A stretch of 39,460 bases of DNA, taken from assembly GCA_903895695.1 (NCBI GenBank), contig CAITUY010000193.1, positions 1 to 39,460 on the forward strand. Reading direction: 5' to 3'. The notes beneath the pieces were generated by a model, which saw only the letters and a list, made by a program, of their open reading frames with translations, was not told the origin of the DNA and did not search any database. Below, one piece after another: positions 7,234-15,398 of the stretch (the first letter of the stretch is position 1; every line of letters begins with the position of its first letter). A program made the translations under genes and the position numbers. The DNA comes from an uncultured bacterium (GTDB taxonomy: Bacteria; Verrucomicrobiota; Kiritimatiellia; CAIKKV01; CAITUY01).

Positions 7234-10200
7234 TTATTGAATTTCAAAGACTGTTCCGCGAATGACTCCCCAGAAGACAGTGCCATTGCTTCCGGCCACA
7301 CCGGTCCCGCCGTTGGTGCCGCCGGCGACTGACGTCGTATTCGTGATGGGCGTGCCGGTCCAGAGGTCCGACCCGCGCCAGATCGCGATCCGTCCGCCGC
7401 CGCCGCCGCCGCCGGCCGACCCGCCACCGGGCCCGCCGCGGGCCGACACAACCCCGGCGCCCGTGAATTTCATGCACGTGACAAAGATGGAACCGCCGGC
7501 GCCACCGCCGCCATAGAGATTGATCGTGCCATTTCCCGTTCCATCCGCCGTTAGCGTACCGTCCACCCTCACCGTACCCCCGGCTGCAATCCACAATGCA
7601 CCGCCGCCGGCATACCCATACGCGCCGCCGCCGCCGCCGCTGCCGGCCGTTACCGGCGCATTCGTGAGGCCATACACCGGCGAACCACCCACATCGTTGT
7701 TCGCGCTCTTGCCGCCCACTCCGCCGTGTGCCCCGCCCCCGCCGTAGGGAACGCTGGTCGCGCCCGCCGCGGTTCCGGCCGATGACCGGAATCCCCTGGC
7801 GTTGGCATTGATGCTGCCGCCATTAGCCACGATCACGTTTGCGCCCTGGATCTTCACCGTTCGCCCATAGGGGCTCAGGCAGTAAGAGTAGATCGCGCAG
7901 TTGGTGTCCACCGTGATGTCGTTACCCGCGCTCAGCAGCGCCCCATAGGGCGAGGTGCTGTTCGTGTCACCGGCGCACAGCCAGAGCGACGCTCCCGTGT
8001 TCTGGCCCCAGCCGGTGCCGACGCCGGACACCCGGGCGTTGCCCGCCACACTGAGTGAAGGGACACCCGCCGCACCGGGCACCAGGAACATGGTGCCGCC
8101 GTTTGTCAGCACGAGGTTGCCAGCGCATACGATGTTGGCATTGCTCGTGTCCAGGCGTCCGCCATTCTCGGACACCTTGAGATCGCCTCCCACGCTCAGG
8201 TTCACCCCACTGATGCGGACCCAGTTGCTGATGACCGTCAACGACGCCGGATTCCAGGCCGTAAAGCCCGGTATCTTCAGATCGAACCCGCTCGTAAGCG
8301 TCGTGATGGGGAAGAAATTGGTGTCAGTGAGATACAGCGTGCCTGGCTCGCCGCGATAGGTGCTGAGAACCCCAGTATCGCTCAAGGCCCAAGTTCCGCT
8401 GGTGCCGTTGGGCCGGACCCCGCCTGCCACGGAGAACTGGATCGTCGGCGGGATGGGTTCCGCCGCCTGCGCCGTCGGGCTGTACACGACCGCGACACGG
8501 CCGCCGCCGCCGGGACCTTCAGTATTCTGACCAGCCCCAGCGGTTTCAGACCCGCCGTTGGCCCGAATCGATCCGTTACCCGCCATGCTGTTGCACACAA
8601 TGAATATGCTTCCGCCCGAGCCGGTCGCCGAGTACTGGTCAGTTTGCGCCTGGCCGTCCGCGACTATGGCGCCGTTCACGGTGACCTTGCCGCTCGCGGC
8701 GATACAGATCACGCCGCCCCCCGAGCCGCCGCTGTTGAACCCGGAGTAACTGCCGCCGCCGGAGCCGGGATCCGCGGGGTTGGTGTAGGACCCGTACGTC
8801 CCGCCGCCGCCGCTCTTCCCGCCACCGCAGCCGCCGTAACCGCCTCCGCCCCGGTCCACATTGCCGCCGCCGCCCGGACCACGTCCAACGTCAGCCGGGA
8901 GATTGACCGACCGTCCGCCCAGGTACCCCATGGCGGTGACGTCGATCTTGCCTGCACTCCCCGCCACGGTCAGATTGGAGCAAACGAACCAGACACGGTT
9001 GTCCGGATACCATCTGCCATCGGCGTTCGTGGTAAGGGCCGATTGGATGGGATGGGTCACGGTGCCGTTGATTGTGATGTCAGTCGCCGTAATGCTCGTG
9101 TTCGTGCCGTAGAACGTCAGCGTACTGCCGGCATTCACCGTGAGCGAGACCAGCGCCCGGCTGGAGTTGCTGATGATGGTGTTATTGGCAATGTAAACTG
9201 TATCGCCATCGACCGGCGGCCGGCCCCGGCTCCAGTTGGTAAGCCCCCACCAGTCCCCGGCCGCCACTGTTCCGTTCGAACCGACGGAGATCACGGCGTC
9301 CGCGATGGCGACCGTGGCGCTGTTCTGCGCGGCCGCCGCAAACCGGCCCGGCAACAGCGTCAGCGTGACATTCGGGTTCCCCCTGGGAGCATCGCTCCAG
9401 ATAGGATTAACCGCGATGGCCACCGATGAAACCCCGGCATTCATCACGATGCTGGTGCCGGCCGGGTTCAGCGTGTAGTCCAAGCCCAGCGCGGCTGTGC
9501 CGCCGATGGCGTAGTTCACAGTGATCGCCAGGTTTGTCATGGAGGACGCCCGGTACACGGTGACCGTGCCGGGAACCGGCCCTGTTTTCGCGGCATTCGG
9601 GGCCGTGGCGATCACCCCGACTGCGCTGGCCATGAACATCGATACCGGGTCGGCCACCGCCTGCCCGCCGCTGTTCTGGGCGGTAAAGCGGTAGTAGTAG
9701 AAGGTATTCGACGCCGGCAGCGTCACCGTGGCCGACACCGGGCCGATCACCGGATAGCCCGGCACGTTATTCGTATAGGCCCAAGGGGCGCCGTTGTTCG
9801 TGCCCGCATCGGTCGGCCCCCAAACCACCGACACCGTGGTCGGCGTCATGCCGGTGGCGAATAGATAGCCGTTCAGACAGGCGGAGGTGGGCGTCACGTT
9901 CGTGGCGCCGAAGGTCGCGTTGGAAATCGTCGGCAGGGGGGCCGGCGTCGCGAAGCCGATGGAGGGCCCGCCCCACGTATCGCCGACGGAATTGGAGGCA
10001 TAGAAACCGTAGAAATAGTTGGTGCCGGCGATCAGACCGGTCACATTCGCCGTGAGGTTCGACGGGGCCACCACGACATCGAACCAGCCGTTCGTGTCCC
10101 ACGCGGCCTTGTTGGTGGTGCCGTCGGTCAGCCCCCAATACACCCACACGGTCGTCGGGGCTGTGCCGGAGGACAGCAGCCTGCCATTCAGCGTGGCGTA

Positions 10201-13200
10201 CGTGTAGCTTACGGAGGTGGCGGCCTGGTTCGTCACCCAGGGTATGGACGCCGACTGCCCCACGACGACCGTGCCGTTGCTGCCTGCCGTGGACGTACCG
10301 CCGCCCTTGATGCCGCCGACGGTAGACGTCGTATTCGTGAGGAGCGTGCCGCTCCACGTGTCGAACTGGCGCGTGACCGCGATCCGTCCGCCGCCGCCGC
10401 CACCGCCGCCGCTGGTGCCACCGGCGCCGCCGCGAGCCCACAAAGCCCCGGCTCCCGAAAATGTCTTGCAGGTGAGATTGACTGAGCCTCCGGCGCCCGA
10501 GCCGGCCCAAGCTCCAGATCCCGAGCTCGCTCCATCGGCCATAAGCGTGCCGTCCACGTTCAACGTGTTCGCGGCTGCGAACCACAGAGCCCCGCCGCCG
10601 CTGCCGGTTCCCGGCCTGCCGCCGCCGCTGCCAGCCGTTATCGGCGCAGCCGCGACGCCATAGGTCGGCGAACCGCCCATAGCTTGACCCGCGTCGGAAT
10701 TGCCGCCCACCCCACCGTGTCCCCCGCCGGCGCCACGGTCACTACCGGGGCCGCCCGGCGCGGGCCCGGCATTGAATGGATAGCCGTGCCCGACGGCGGT
10801 GACTGTGCCGCCATTGGCGACGTTCAGACTGTCGACCGTAAAGCGCACGACGGAACCGGTCGACGGATGAGAGTAAACGTCGATCTCGCAGTTCGTCCTC
10901 ACCGTGACTGCCCCGCCGACATTGCACAGCGCGCCATAGTTGGGCGCCAGGTTGTTGGTGGTGGCATAGACCGAGAAGAAAGCCCCGTAAGCGCCGAATC
11001 CGGCGGCGGTGCCGCCGGTGGCGAGCGACAGATCACCCGTCACGTCCAGAACCTTCGGCGCCGAAGAACTGGGCCACAGGTGCAACTCGCCGCTGTTGGT
11101 CAGCACCAGGTTGCCGGCGCACGTAAGCGTGGCGTTCGACACGTCGAGGCGGCCGTAGGTTTCGTTGACCACCAGGTCGCCAGCCACATTGAGTTGGATG
11201 CCGTTGAGTTTGAGCCATGCGTTACTGACGGTCAGCGACGCCGCCGTCCAGTTCGTAAAGCCAGGAATGACCGGCTGGATCGAGTCGATGACCACTCCGC
11301 CGTTCGGGAAGAAGTTTGTGTCCGTGAGGTAAAGAGTACCCGGTTCGCCGCGCGAGGTGGCCACAACGTTCGTACCGCTCAGAACCGCGAGACTATCCGT
11401 CATCGGCAGGCCGCCCGCCGCCGAGAACCGGACGGTGGGTTTGCCCAGCAACGCCTGATTGGCGGCGGTGTAGTTGATCGAGATGCGGCCCCCGCCGCCG
11501 CCGGCGGTGCTCCCCCCCTTGCAGCCGTCGGCGGAGATTTTCCCGCCGCCGGCGAACGTGTCGCAGACGATGTAGATGCCGCCGCCCGAGGAGCCGCCGG
11601 ACCAGGAAGGGTCTTGTATCACGCCGATTGCCGTGATCGATCCGTCAACCGTCACCCGGTTGGTCGCCTCGATCCACACCAGGCCGCCGCCGTCACAGCC
11701 CGACTGATTGTTATTAACATCGCCGCCGCCACTGCCGGGCTGGAGCGGCAGGCTCGCCGACCCGTAGGTTCCCCCGGAGACGCCGACATATGACGAGTAT
11801 TTAGTCCCACCGCGGCCGCCATAGCCCGCGCCGCTGGCCTGGGTGGCGCCGCCCTTACCGAAGCCGGAACTGCCCGAACCGCTTGGGCCGAATGTACCCC
11901 GAAACCCTTTGCCGTCGGCATTAATCCCGCCGCTGGCGGCCAGATTCACGTTCGCGGCCTGGATCTTGACGCCGCCGCCATTGGTGTTCGCGCAATAGGG
12001 GTATATCCAACAACTGCCACCCACCGTAATGTCGTTCGTCACGCTCAGCAGCGCTCCGTAGGGCGTAACGCCGTTGGTGTTCGCGGCAAGCAGGCATAGG
12101 GAAGCACCCCAATTCTGCGCCCAGCCGGTGCCGACCCCGGCGAGCCGGACGTTGCCTGCCACCCGGAGTTCCGGGGCGCCCGCCGCGCCGGGATAGAGAA
12201 CCAGGGTCCCACCATTTGTCAGCACTAGGTTCCCGGCGCAGATGACATTGGCGTTGCTCGCGTCCAGCCGTCCGGCGTTGTCCGATATCTTGAGATCCCC
12301 CCCCACGGTCAGGCTGACACCGCCCAAACGAACCCAACTGTTGCTGATGGTCAGCGTGGCCGGACTCCACGACGTGAAGCCAGGGATCTTCAGGTCAAAA
12401 CTGTTTGTAATCGTCGTGGTCGGGAGGAAATTGGTGTCAGGCAGGTACAGCGAGCCCGGCTCGCCGCGATAGCTGTTGAGCGCGCCGCCGGCACCGGTAA
12501 CCAGGCTACCGCTGGTGCCGAACGGTCGGACCCCACCTGCCACGGAGAACTGGATCGTTGGCGGGATCGCCTCCGCCGCCTGTGCCCCCGGGTCGTATAC
12601 GATGGCGATACGACCGCCGCTGCCGGGACCTTCATTATTCTGACCACCCCCAAGACTTGTGGACGCGCCGTTGGCCCGAATGACACCGCTGCCGATGATG
12701 CTGTTGCAGGTGATGAAGATGCTTCCGCCCGAACCCGTCGCCGAATATTGGTCAATCTGCGGCTGGCCATCCGCGATAATGGAGCCGTTCACGGCAACCT
12801 TGCCGCTCGCGGCGATGCAAATCACGCCGCCGCCGGAACTGCCGGCGTAGGTTGCTCCGTTGTAACTTCCGCCGCCGGAGCCGGGGTCCACGGGGTTGGT
12901 GTACGAGCCGTAGGGGCTACCCCAGGAGGCGCTCCCGCCGCCACGCCCTCCGTAACCGCCGCCGCCCGGCAGTGCCGCCCCGCCGGGTCCGCGTCCGACG
13001 TAATTATTGGCCGTCCGGCCGCCGAGGTACCCCATGCCGGTGACATCAATCTTGCCGCCGCCCGCCGCCACGGTCAGGTTGGAACACACGATCCACACGC
13101 GGTAGTCCGGATACCACTTGCCGTCCGCGTTGGTGGTCGTCGCCGTTTCGTTCGTGTGCGTCGCGTTACCGGTGCTGGTGATCGTGACGTTAATCGCCTG

Positions 13201-13476
13201 CAGAGCCGTATTGGTGCCGACGAAGAACAGCGTGCCGCTGTTCGTGAAGTTGTTGAGAGCGACCGTGGTGACGTCCACCGTGACGGACTTGCCCGCGCTG
13301 ATCACGACGTCGTCCCCGGGGTTCGGCTGGCCTGACCCACCCCAGGTCGCGTTGTTCGTCCAGATACCGCCGACCGACGCCGTCCATGTGGTGGCCAGCG
13401 TTCCCTGCGCCGCTGCCAGCAGCAGGCCCATGGAGATTGCGAATACCGTTCTGCGCGTCCAGTTCGTCGTGCTCAT
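7234..13476 (-). CDS. Giant exported glycine-rich repeat protein
   Basis: A 2080-residue exported protein with no recognised enzyme domain. The start is ATG 13476 (MSTTNWTRRTVFAISMG), with the strong site AGGAGGGGGA just upstream; a longer frame to 13536 lacks one. A signal peptide ends near TLA-TTW. A G8-like tryptophan-rich segment (about 27-130) is followed by glycine-rich beta modules, two Fn3-like domains (about 1085-1280), a Calx-beta-like domain (about 1285-1390), a second G8-like segment (about 1408-1485) and two more glycine-rich modules. The modules share blocks such as SGGGVICIAASGKV, GSGGSIF and GGGGRIAI. Residues about 110-515 and 1480-1880 are close duplicates. The C-terminus is GTVFEIQ. 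There is no PEP-CTERM, LPXTG or beta-barrel. It is probably a surface or matrix structural protein, expressed alone. Confidence 0.88.
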   Translation of the reverse strand: MSTTNWTRRTVFAISMGLLLAAAQGTLATTWTASVGGIWTNNATWGGSGQPNPGDDVVISAGKSVTVDVTTVALNNFTNSGTLFFVGTNTALQAINVTITSTGNATHTNETATTTNADGKWYPDYRVWIVCSNLTVAAGGGKIDVTGMGYLGGRTANNYVGRGPGGAALPGGGGYGGRGGGSASWGSPYGSYTNPVDPGSGGGSYNGATYAGSSGGGVICIAASGKVAVNGSIIADGQPQIDQYSATGSGGSIFITCNSIIGSGVIRANGASTSLGGGQNNEGPGSGGRIAIVYDPGAQAAEAIPPTIQFSVAGGVRPFGTSGSLVTGAGGALNSYRGEPGSLYLPDTNFLPTTTITNSFDLKIPGFTSWSPATLTISNSWVRLGGVSLTVGGDLKISDNAGRLDASNANVICAGNLVLTNGGTLVLYPGAAGAPELRVAGNVRLAGVGTGWAQNWGASLCLLAANTNGVTPYGALLSVTNDITVGGSCWIYPYCANTNGGGVKIQAANVNLAASGGINADGKGFRGTFGPSGSGSSGFGKGGATQASGAGYGGRGGTKYSSYVGVSGGTYGSASLPLQPGSGGGDVNNNQSGCDGGGLVWIEATNRVTVDGSITAIGVIQDPSWSGGSSGGGIYIVCDTFAGGGKISADGCKGGSTAGGGGGRISINYTAANQALLGKPTVRFSAAGGLPMTDSLAVLSGTNVVATSRGEPGTLYLTDTNFFPNGGVVIDSIQPVIPGFTNWTAASLTVSNAWLKLNGIQLNVAGDLVVNETYGRLDVSNATLTCAGNLVLTNSGELHLWPSSSAPKVLDVTGDLSLATGGTAAGFGAYGAFFSVYATTNNLAPNYGALCNVGGAVTVRTNCEIDVYSHPSTGSVVRFTVDSLNVANGGTVTAVGHGYPFNAGPAPGGPGSDRGAGGGHGGVGGNSDAGQAMGGSPTYGVAAAPITAGSGGGRPGTGSGGGALWFAAANTLNVDGTLMADGASSGSGAWAGSGAGGSVNLTCKTFSGAGALWARGGAGGTSGGGGGGGGRIAVTRQFDTWSGTLLTNTTSTVGGIKGGGTSTAGSNGTVVVGQSASIPWVTNQAATSVSYTYATLNGRLLSSGTAPTTVWVYWGLTDGTTNKAAWDTNGWFDVVVAPSNLTANVTGLIAGTNYFYGFYASNSVGDTWGGPSIGFATPAPLPTISNATFGATNVTPTSACLNGYLFATGMTPTTVSVVWGPTDAGTNNGAPWAYTNNVPGYPVIGPVSATVTLPASNTFYYYRFTAQNSGGQAVADPVSMFMASAVGVIATAPNAAKTGPVPGTVTVYRASSMTNLAITVNYAIGGTAALGLDYTLNPAGTSIVMNAGVSSVAIAVNPIWSDAPRGNPNVTLTLLPGRFAAAAQNSATVAIADAVISVGSNGTVAAGDWWGLTNWSRGRPPVDGDTVYIANNTIISNSSRALVSLTVNAGSTLTFYGTNTSITATDITINGTVTHPIQSALTTNADGRWYPDNRVWFVCSNLTVAGSAGKIDVTAMGYLGGRSVNLPADVGRGPGGGGNVDRGGGGYGGCGGGKSGGGGTYGSYTNPADPGSGGGSYSGFNSGGSGGGVICIAASGKVTVNGAIVADGQAQTDQYSATGSGGSIFIVCNSMAGNGSIRANGGSETAGAGQNTEGPGGGGRVAVVYSPTAQAAEPIPPTIQFSVAGGVRPNGTSGTWALSDTGVLSTYRGEPGTLYLTDTNFFPITTLTSGFDLKIPGFTAWNPASLTVISNWVRISGVNLSVGGDLKVSENGGRLDTSNANIVCAGNLVLTNGGTMFLVPGAAGVPSLSVAGNARVSGVGTGWGQNTGASLWLCAGDTNSTSPYGALLSAGNDITVDTNCAIYSYCLSPYGRTVKIQGANVIVANGGSINANARGFRSSAGTAAGATSVPYGGGGAHGGVGGKSANNDVGGSPVYGLTNAPVTAGSGGGGGAYGYAGGGALWIAAGGTVRVDGTLTADGTGNGTINLYGGGGAGGSIFVTCMKFTGAGVVSARGGPGGGSAGGGGGGGRIAIWRGSDLWTGTPITNTTSVAGGTNGGTGVAGSNGTVFWGVIRGTVFEIQ
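7830..9030 (-). repeat. Second copy of the ~1.2-kb internal duplication of the giant gene
   Basis: This segment matches 11945-13145 at a constant offset of about 4115 bases. Matching blocks include WYPDNRVW/WYPDYRVW, GSYTNP.DPGSGGGSY, ASGKV.VNG.I.ADGQ, DQYSATGSGGSIF and PYGALLS...NDITV. DNA is conserved too: a CACGGAGAACTGGATCGT run occurs near 8435 and near 12545. Boundaries are approximate. Confidence 0.8.
11945..13145 (-). repeat. First copy of the ~1.2-kb internal duplication of the giant gene
   Basis: This is the partner of 7830-9030, in the same orientation and about 4.1 kb away inside one reading frame. It encodes the first glycine-rich module and the following beta segment of the giant protein. 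Long direct repeats like this can recombine and change protein length without breaking the frame. Confidence 0.8.
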
Positions 13477-13721
13477 GCTCGTCCCCCTCCTGGCACGGGC
13501 CCTATGCCCGCAGCCGCTCCTCATCCACTCATCCACCCGCTCGGGCTACGGGCAGGATGCCCGTGCCACGTTAGTCGCCAGTCCGCATTCAGCACTCGAC
13601 AGACCGCGCGCATCCACCCGGCTTGCTCCCAGTCAGGGAATTGCCCCAATAAACATCGTAAAGTAACATAATCTCTTCAGGACAACAAGGAACCGCCCAG
13701 CCAGGGGGTCGCAGCCCCTTG
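13477..13721. promoter_or_regulatory. Leader region of the giant gene with alternative hairpins
   Basis: This 245-base gap lies between operon B and the giant gene. It holds family A repeats: a plus copy at 13549-13570 and a degenerate minus copy at 13491-13510. Their outer parts form a perfect 10-bp inverted repeat (13491-13500 with 13559-13568) that ends right beside the ribosome site. The same bases can instead form two local hairpins (13548-13564 and 13496-13510). An AT-rich patch at about 13650-13690 may contain the promoter, but no good -35/-10 pair can be named. A weak GC hairpin at 13702-13721 follows the operon B stop. Confidence 0.4.
13491..13570. repeat. Inverted pair of palindromic elements, family A
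   Basis: The plus copy CGGGCA-GGA-TGCCCG followed by TGCCACG (13549-13570) is the same element as 7175-7196. One stem pair has changed from G-C to A-T with compensation. The minus copy (13491-13510) is more degenerate but keeps the head TGGCACGGGC and the AGCC tail. Confidence 0.75.
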
Positions 13722-15398
13722 TCAGGCTCCCGGTCCCTCAATCAGTCGCCACACCGCCGTTTGCCCCCGCTTCAACTCGACCGTGAACTCGGTTCCGCAG
13801 TCCAGCACTACCGCACCGTTCAGCGCATCGATTACGCGACACGGCCGAGGCAGTACGATTCGCCGCGTGCCGTCACTGGCGGCGTGAATTGTCAGCCACT
13901 CCTTCTCCGCCAGCACCTGGTCGCCAGAATCGGTGTAGATGTGTACCCCCGCTTCGCGGGCCTGCCCGCGCCAATACTCCACCCCGCCCGCCGGTTCGCG
14001 GTCGAGTTCGATAACCAGCTTGTATTGCCGCCGGTCGAGTTGCGCCATGTCGCTCCTCAGGAAGACGTCCAGCGGCGCGCCGACGCGCCACAGGTCCGAA
14101 AGCCGCTCCAGCGTCCAACGGTTGATCAGTTCGGGGTCATGGTAGAGACGCGCCACGACGCTCTCGTCGGCGATCACGGCGATCTGGGCCACGCTGGCCT
14201 GATCGGTATCGAGCCGCTCGCGGGCCAGGCGTTGCGTCGCCGCAATGCTCTTCATGAGCGCCTCGTCCCGGTACCAATTCTGACCGAACCAGTCCATGTA
14301 CCAACTCGTGCCGCCATCGCGCAGCGACCCGAGGATGTTGCGGCGCAGGACATTCTCCGTGGTCCACCGATCGGGGCAATGATACCGGTACGGCACCGCC
14401 GGGACCACGTGGGTGACGGTGTCCTCCTCGCTGTAGACGAGTTTCCCGTGCAGTCGGGCGCTTCCGGCCACCAGTTGCGAATAATAGGTTCCCCCGGCCT
14501 CGCGCTGGTAATACGAGTACGGCGCGCACAGGATGTCGACATCCGGCGACGCCAGCACGCGCGCCAGGGCGTGATGCCCGGAGTTGAAGAACGCGCTCGG
14601 GTTGCCGGGCGGCGTGAAGTGGTAACCGTAGAAGACGGCCACGACTTTCTCCCGCCCCAGGCGCCCCAGTTCCTCCTTGGCCAGTCGCGCGAAGTGGCAG
14701 ATCGCCTCGGCGACCGTGGCCGAATGGAACTTCAGGTAGTCGCCGAGCACCTCGTCCCGCACGGGATCGAGTTCCCCGCCGGCACCCTTCGGCCGGCGCC
14801 AATCGCACGGGATCTCGGCCTTTGGGTCGTGGCGCCAGCGGCGGAAAGCGGCCACCTGGGCCGGGCTGTAGTCGCTCTGCGTATAGTTGCGCCAGGCATA
14901 GGACCACTCGCCGCACTCGCCGGCCGCGAGGTGATACCCGAGGAAATGGTCGCCGTATTTCTCTTCGCAATACCGGATGAGGCGCTGCATGGCGGCGCCC
15001 ATCTCAGTCCGCCATTTCTCCGACGAGAACGAAACGATGCGGTACTCGGACTCGACGTTCTGGTCGAGGTTGGGATCGTAGTGCACGACCATCTCGCCGG
15101 GGTTAGCCTTGACCCAGGCCTCCGGCGGGCCCAGCCACAGCCGCGTCAAGACCAGCGCGCGGGGATTCGCAGCCAGGATCAGGCGCATCTTCGCGTCAAT
15201 CTCGTCCGTGTTCAGGCTGGCCGTGGAGCCGACGCCCGTCGTGAGGAGATCGATCCCGGCGGCCGCGAAATCGGCCATCTCATCGTGCCCGCGCTCGACG
15301 TTGTTGTGGTAGAGCATCAGCCCCGTATCGGGCCGGCCGTTGACAAACAACGTCGGTGCGCCGCGATGCAACCGGATACCGGACCTCACGGCGGTCAC
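13722..15398 (-). CDS. GH42-like TIM-barrel protein (putative glycoside hydrolase)
   Basis: About 558 residues from a GTG at 15398 that overlaps the upstream stop as GTGA. A longer frame from 15467 would run into the upstream gene. The layout is a TIM barrel (about 15-350), then an alpha/beta domain like the glutamine-amidotransferase fold of GH42 enzymes (about 380-490), then a small C-terminal beta domain (RVIDALNGAVV to the end). Candidate catalytic acids are E161/E164 in AAGECGEWSYAW and E324/E325 in KLVYSEEDT, where GH-A enzymes carry acid and nucleophile. No signal peptide is seen. It shares architecture with the 757-residue protein at 36162-38435. It is the second gene of operon B, behind the exported lyase-like protein. 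Substrate is unknown, and the catalytic assignment is inference. Confidence 0.72.
   Translation of the reverse strand: MTAVRSGIRLHRGAPTLFVNGRPDTGLMLYHNNVERGHDEMADFAAAGIDLLTTGVGSTASLNTDEIDAKMRLILAANPRALVLTRLWLGPPEAWVKANPGEMVVHYDPNLDQNVESEYRIVSFSSEKWRTEMGAAMQRLIRYCEEKYGDHFLGYHLAAGECGEWSYAWRNYTQSDYSPAQVAAFRRWRHDPKAEIPCDWRRPKGAGGELDPVRDEVLGDYLKFHSATVAEAICHFARLAKEELGRLGREKVVAVFYGYHFTPPGNPSAFFNSGHHALARVLASPDVDILCAPYSYYQREAGGTYYSQLVAGSARLHGKLVYSEEDTVTHVVPAVPYRYHCPDRWTTENVLRRNILGSLRDGGTSWYMDWFGQNWYRDEALMKSIAATQRLARERLDTDQASVAQIAVIADESVVARLYHDPELINRWTLERLSDLWRVGAPLDVFLRSDMAQLDRRQYKLVIELDREPAGGVEYWRGQAREAGVHIYTDSGDQVLAEKEWLTIHAASDGTRRIVLPRPCRVIDALNGAVVLDCGTEFTVELKRGQTAVWRLIEGPGA

Noticed and set aside
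7234..7300. PEP-CTERM, LPXTG or autotransporter barrel at the end of the giant protein
   Set aside because: There is no transmembrane helix, no LPXTG and no barrel-like amphipathic strands; the end is a short GTVFEIQ tail.
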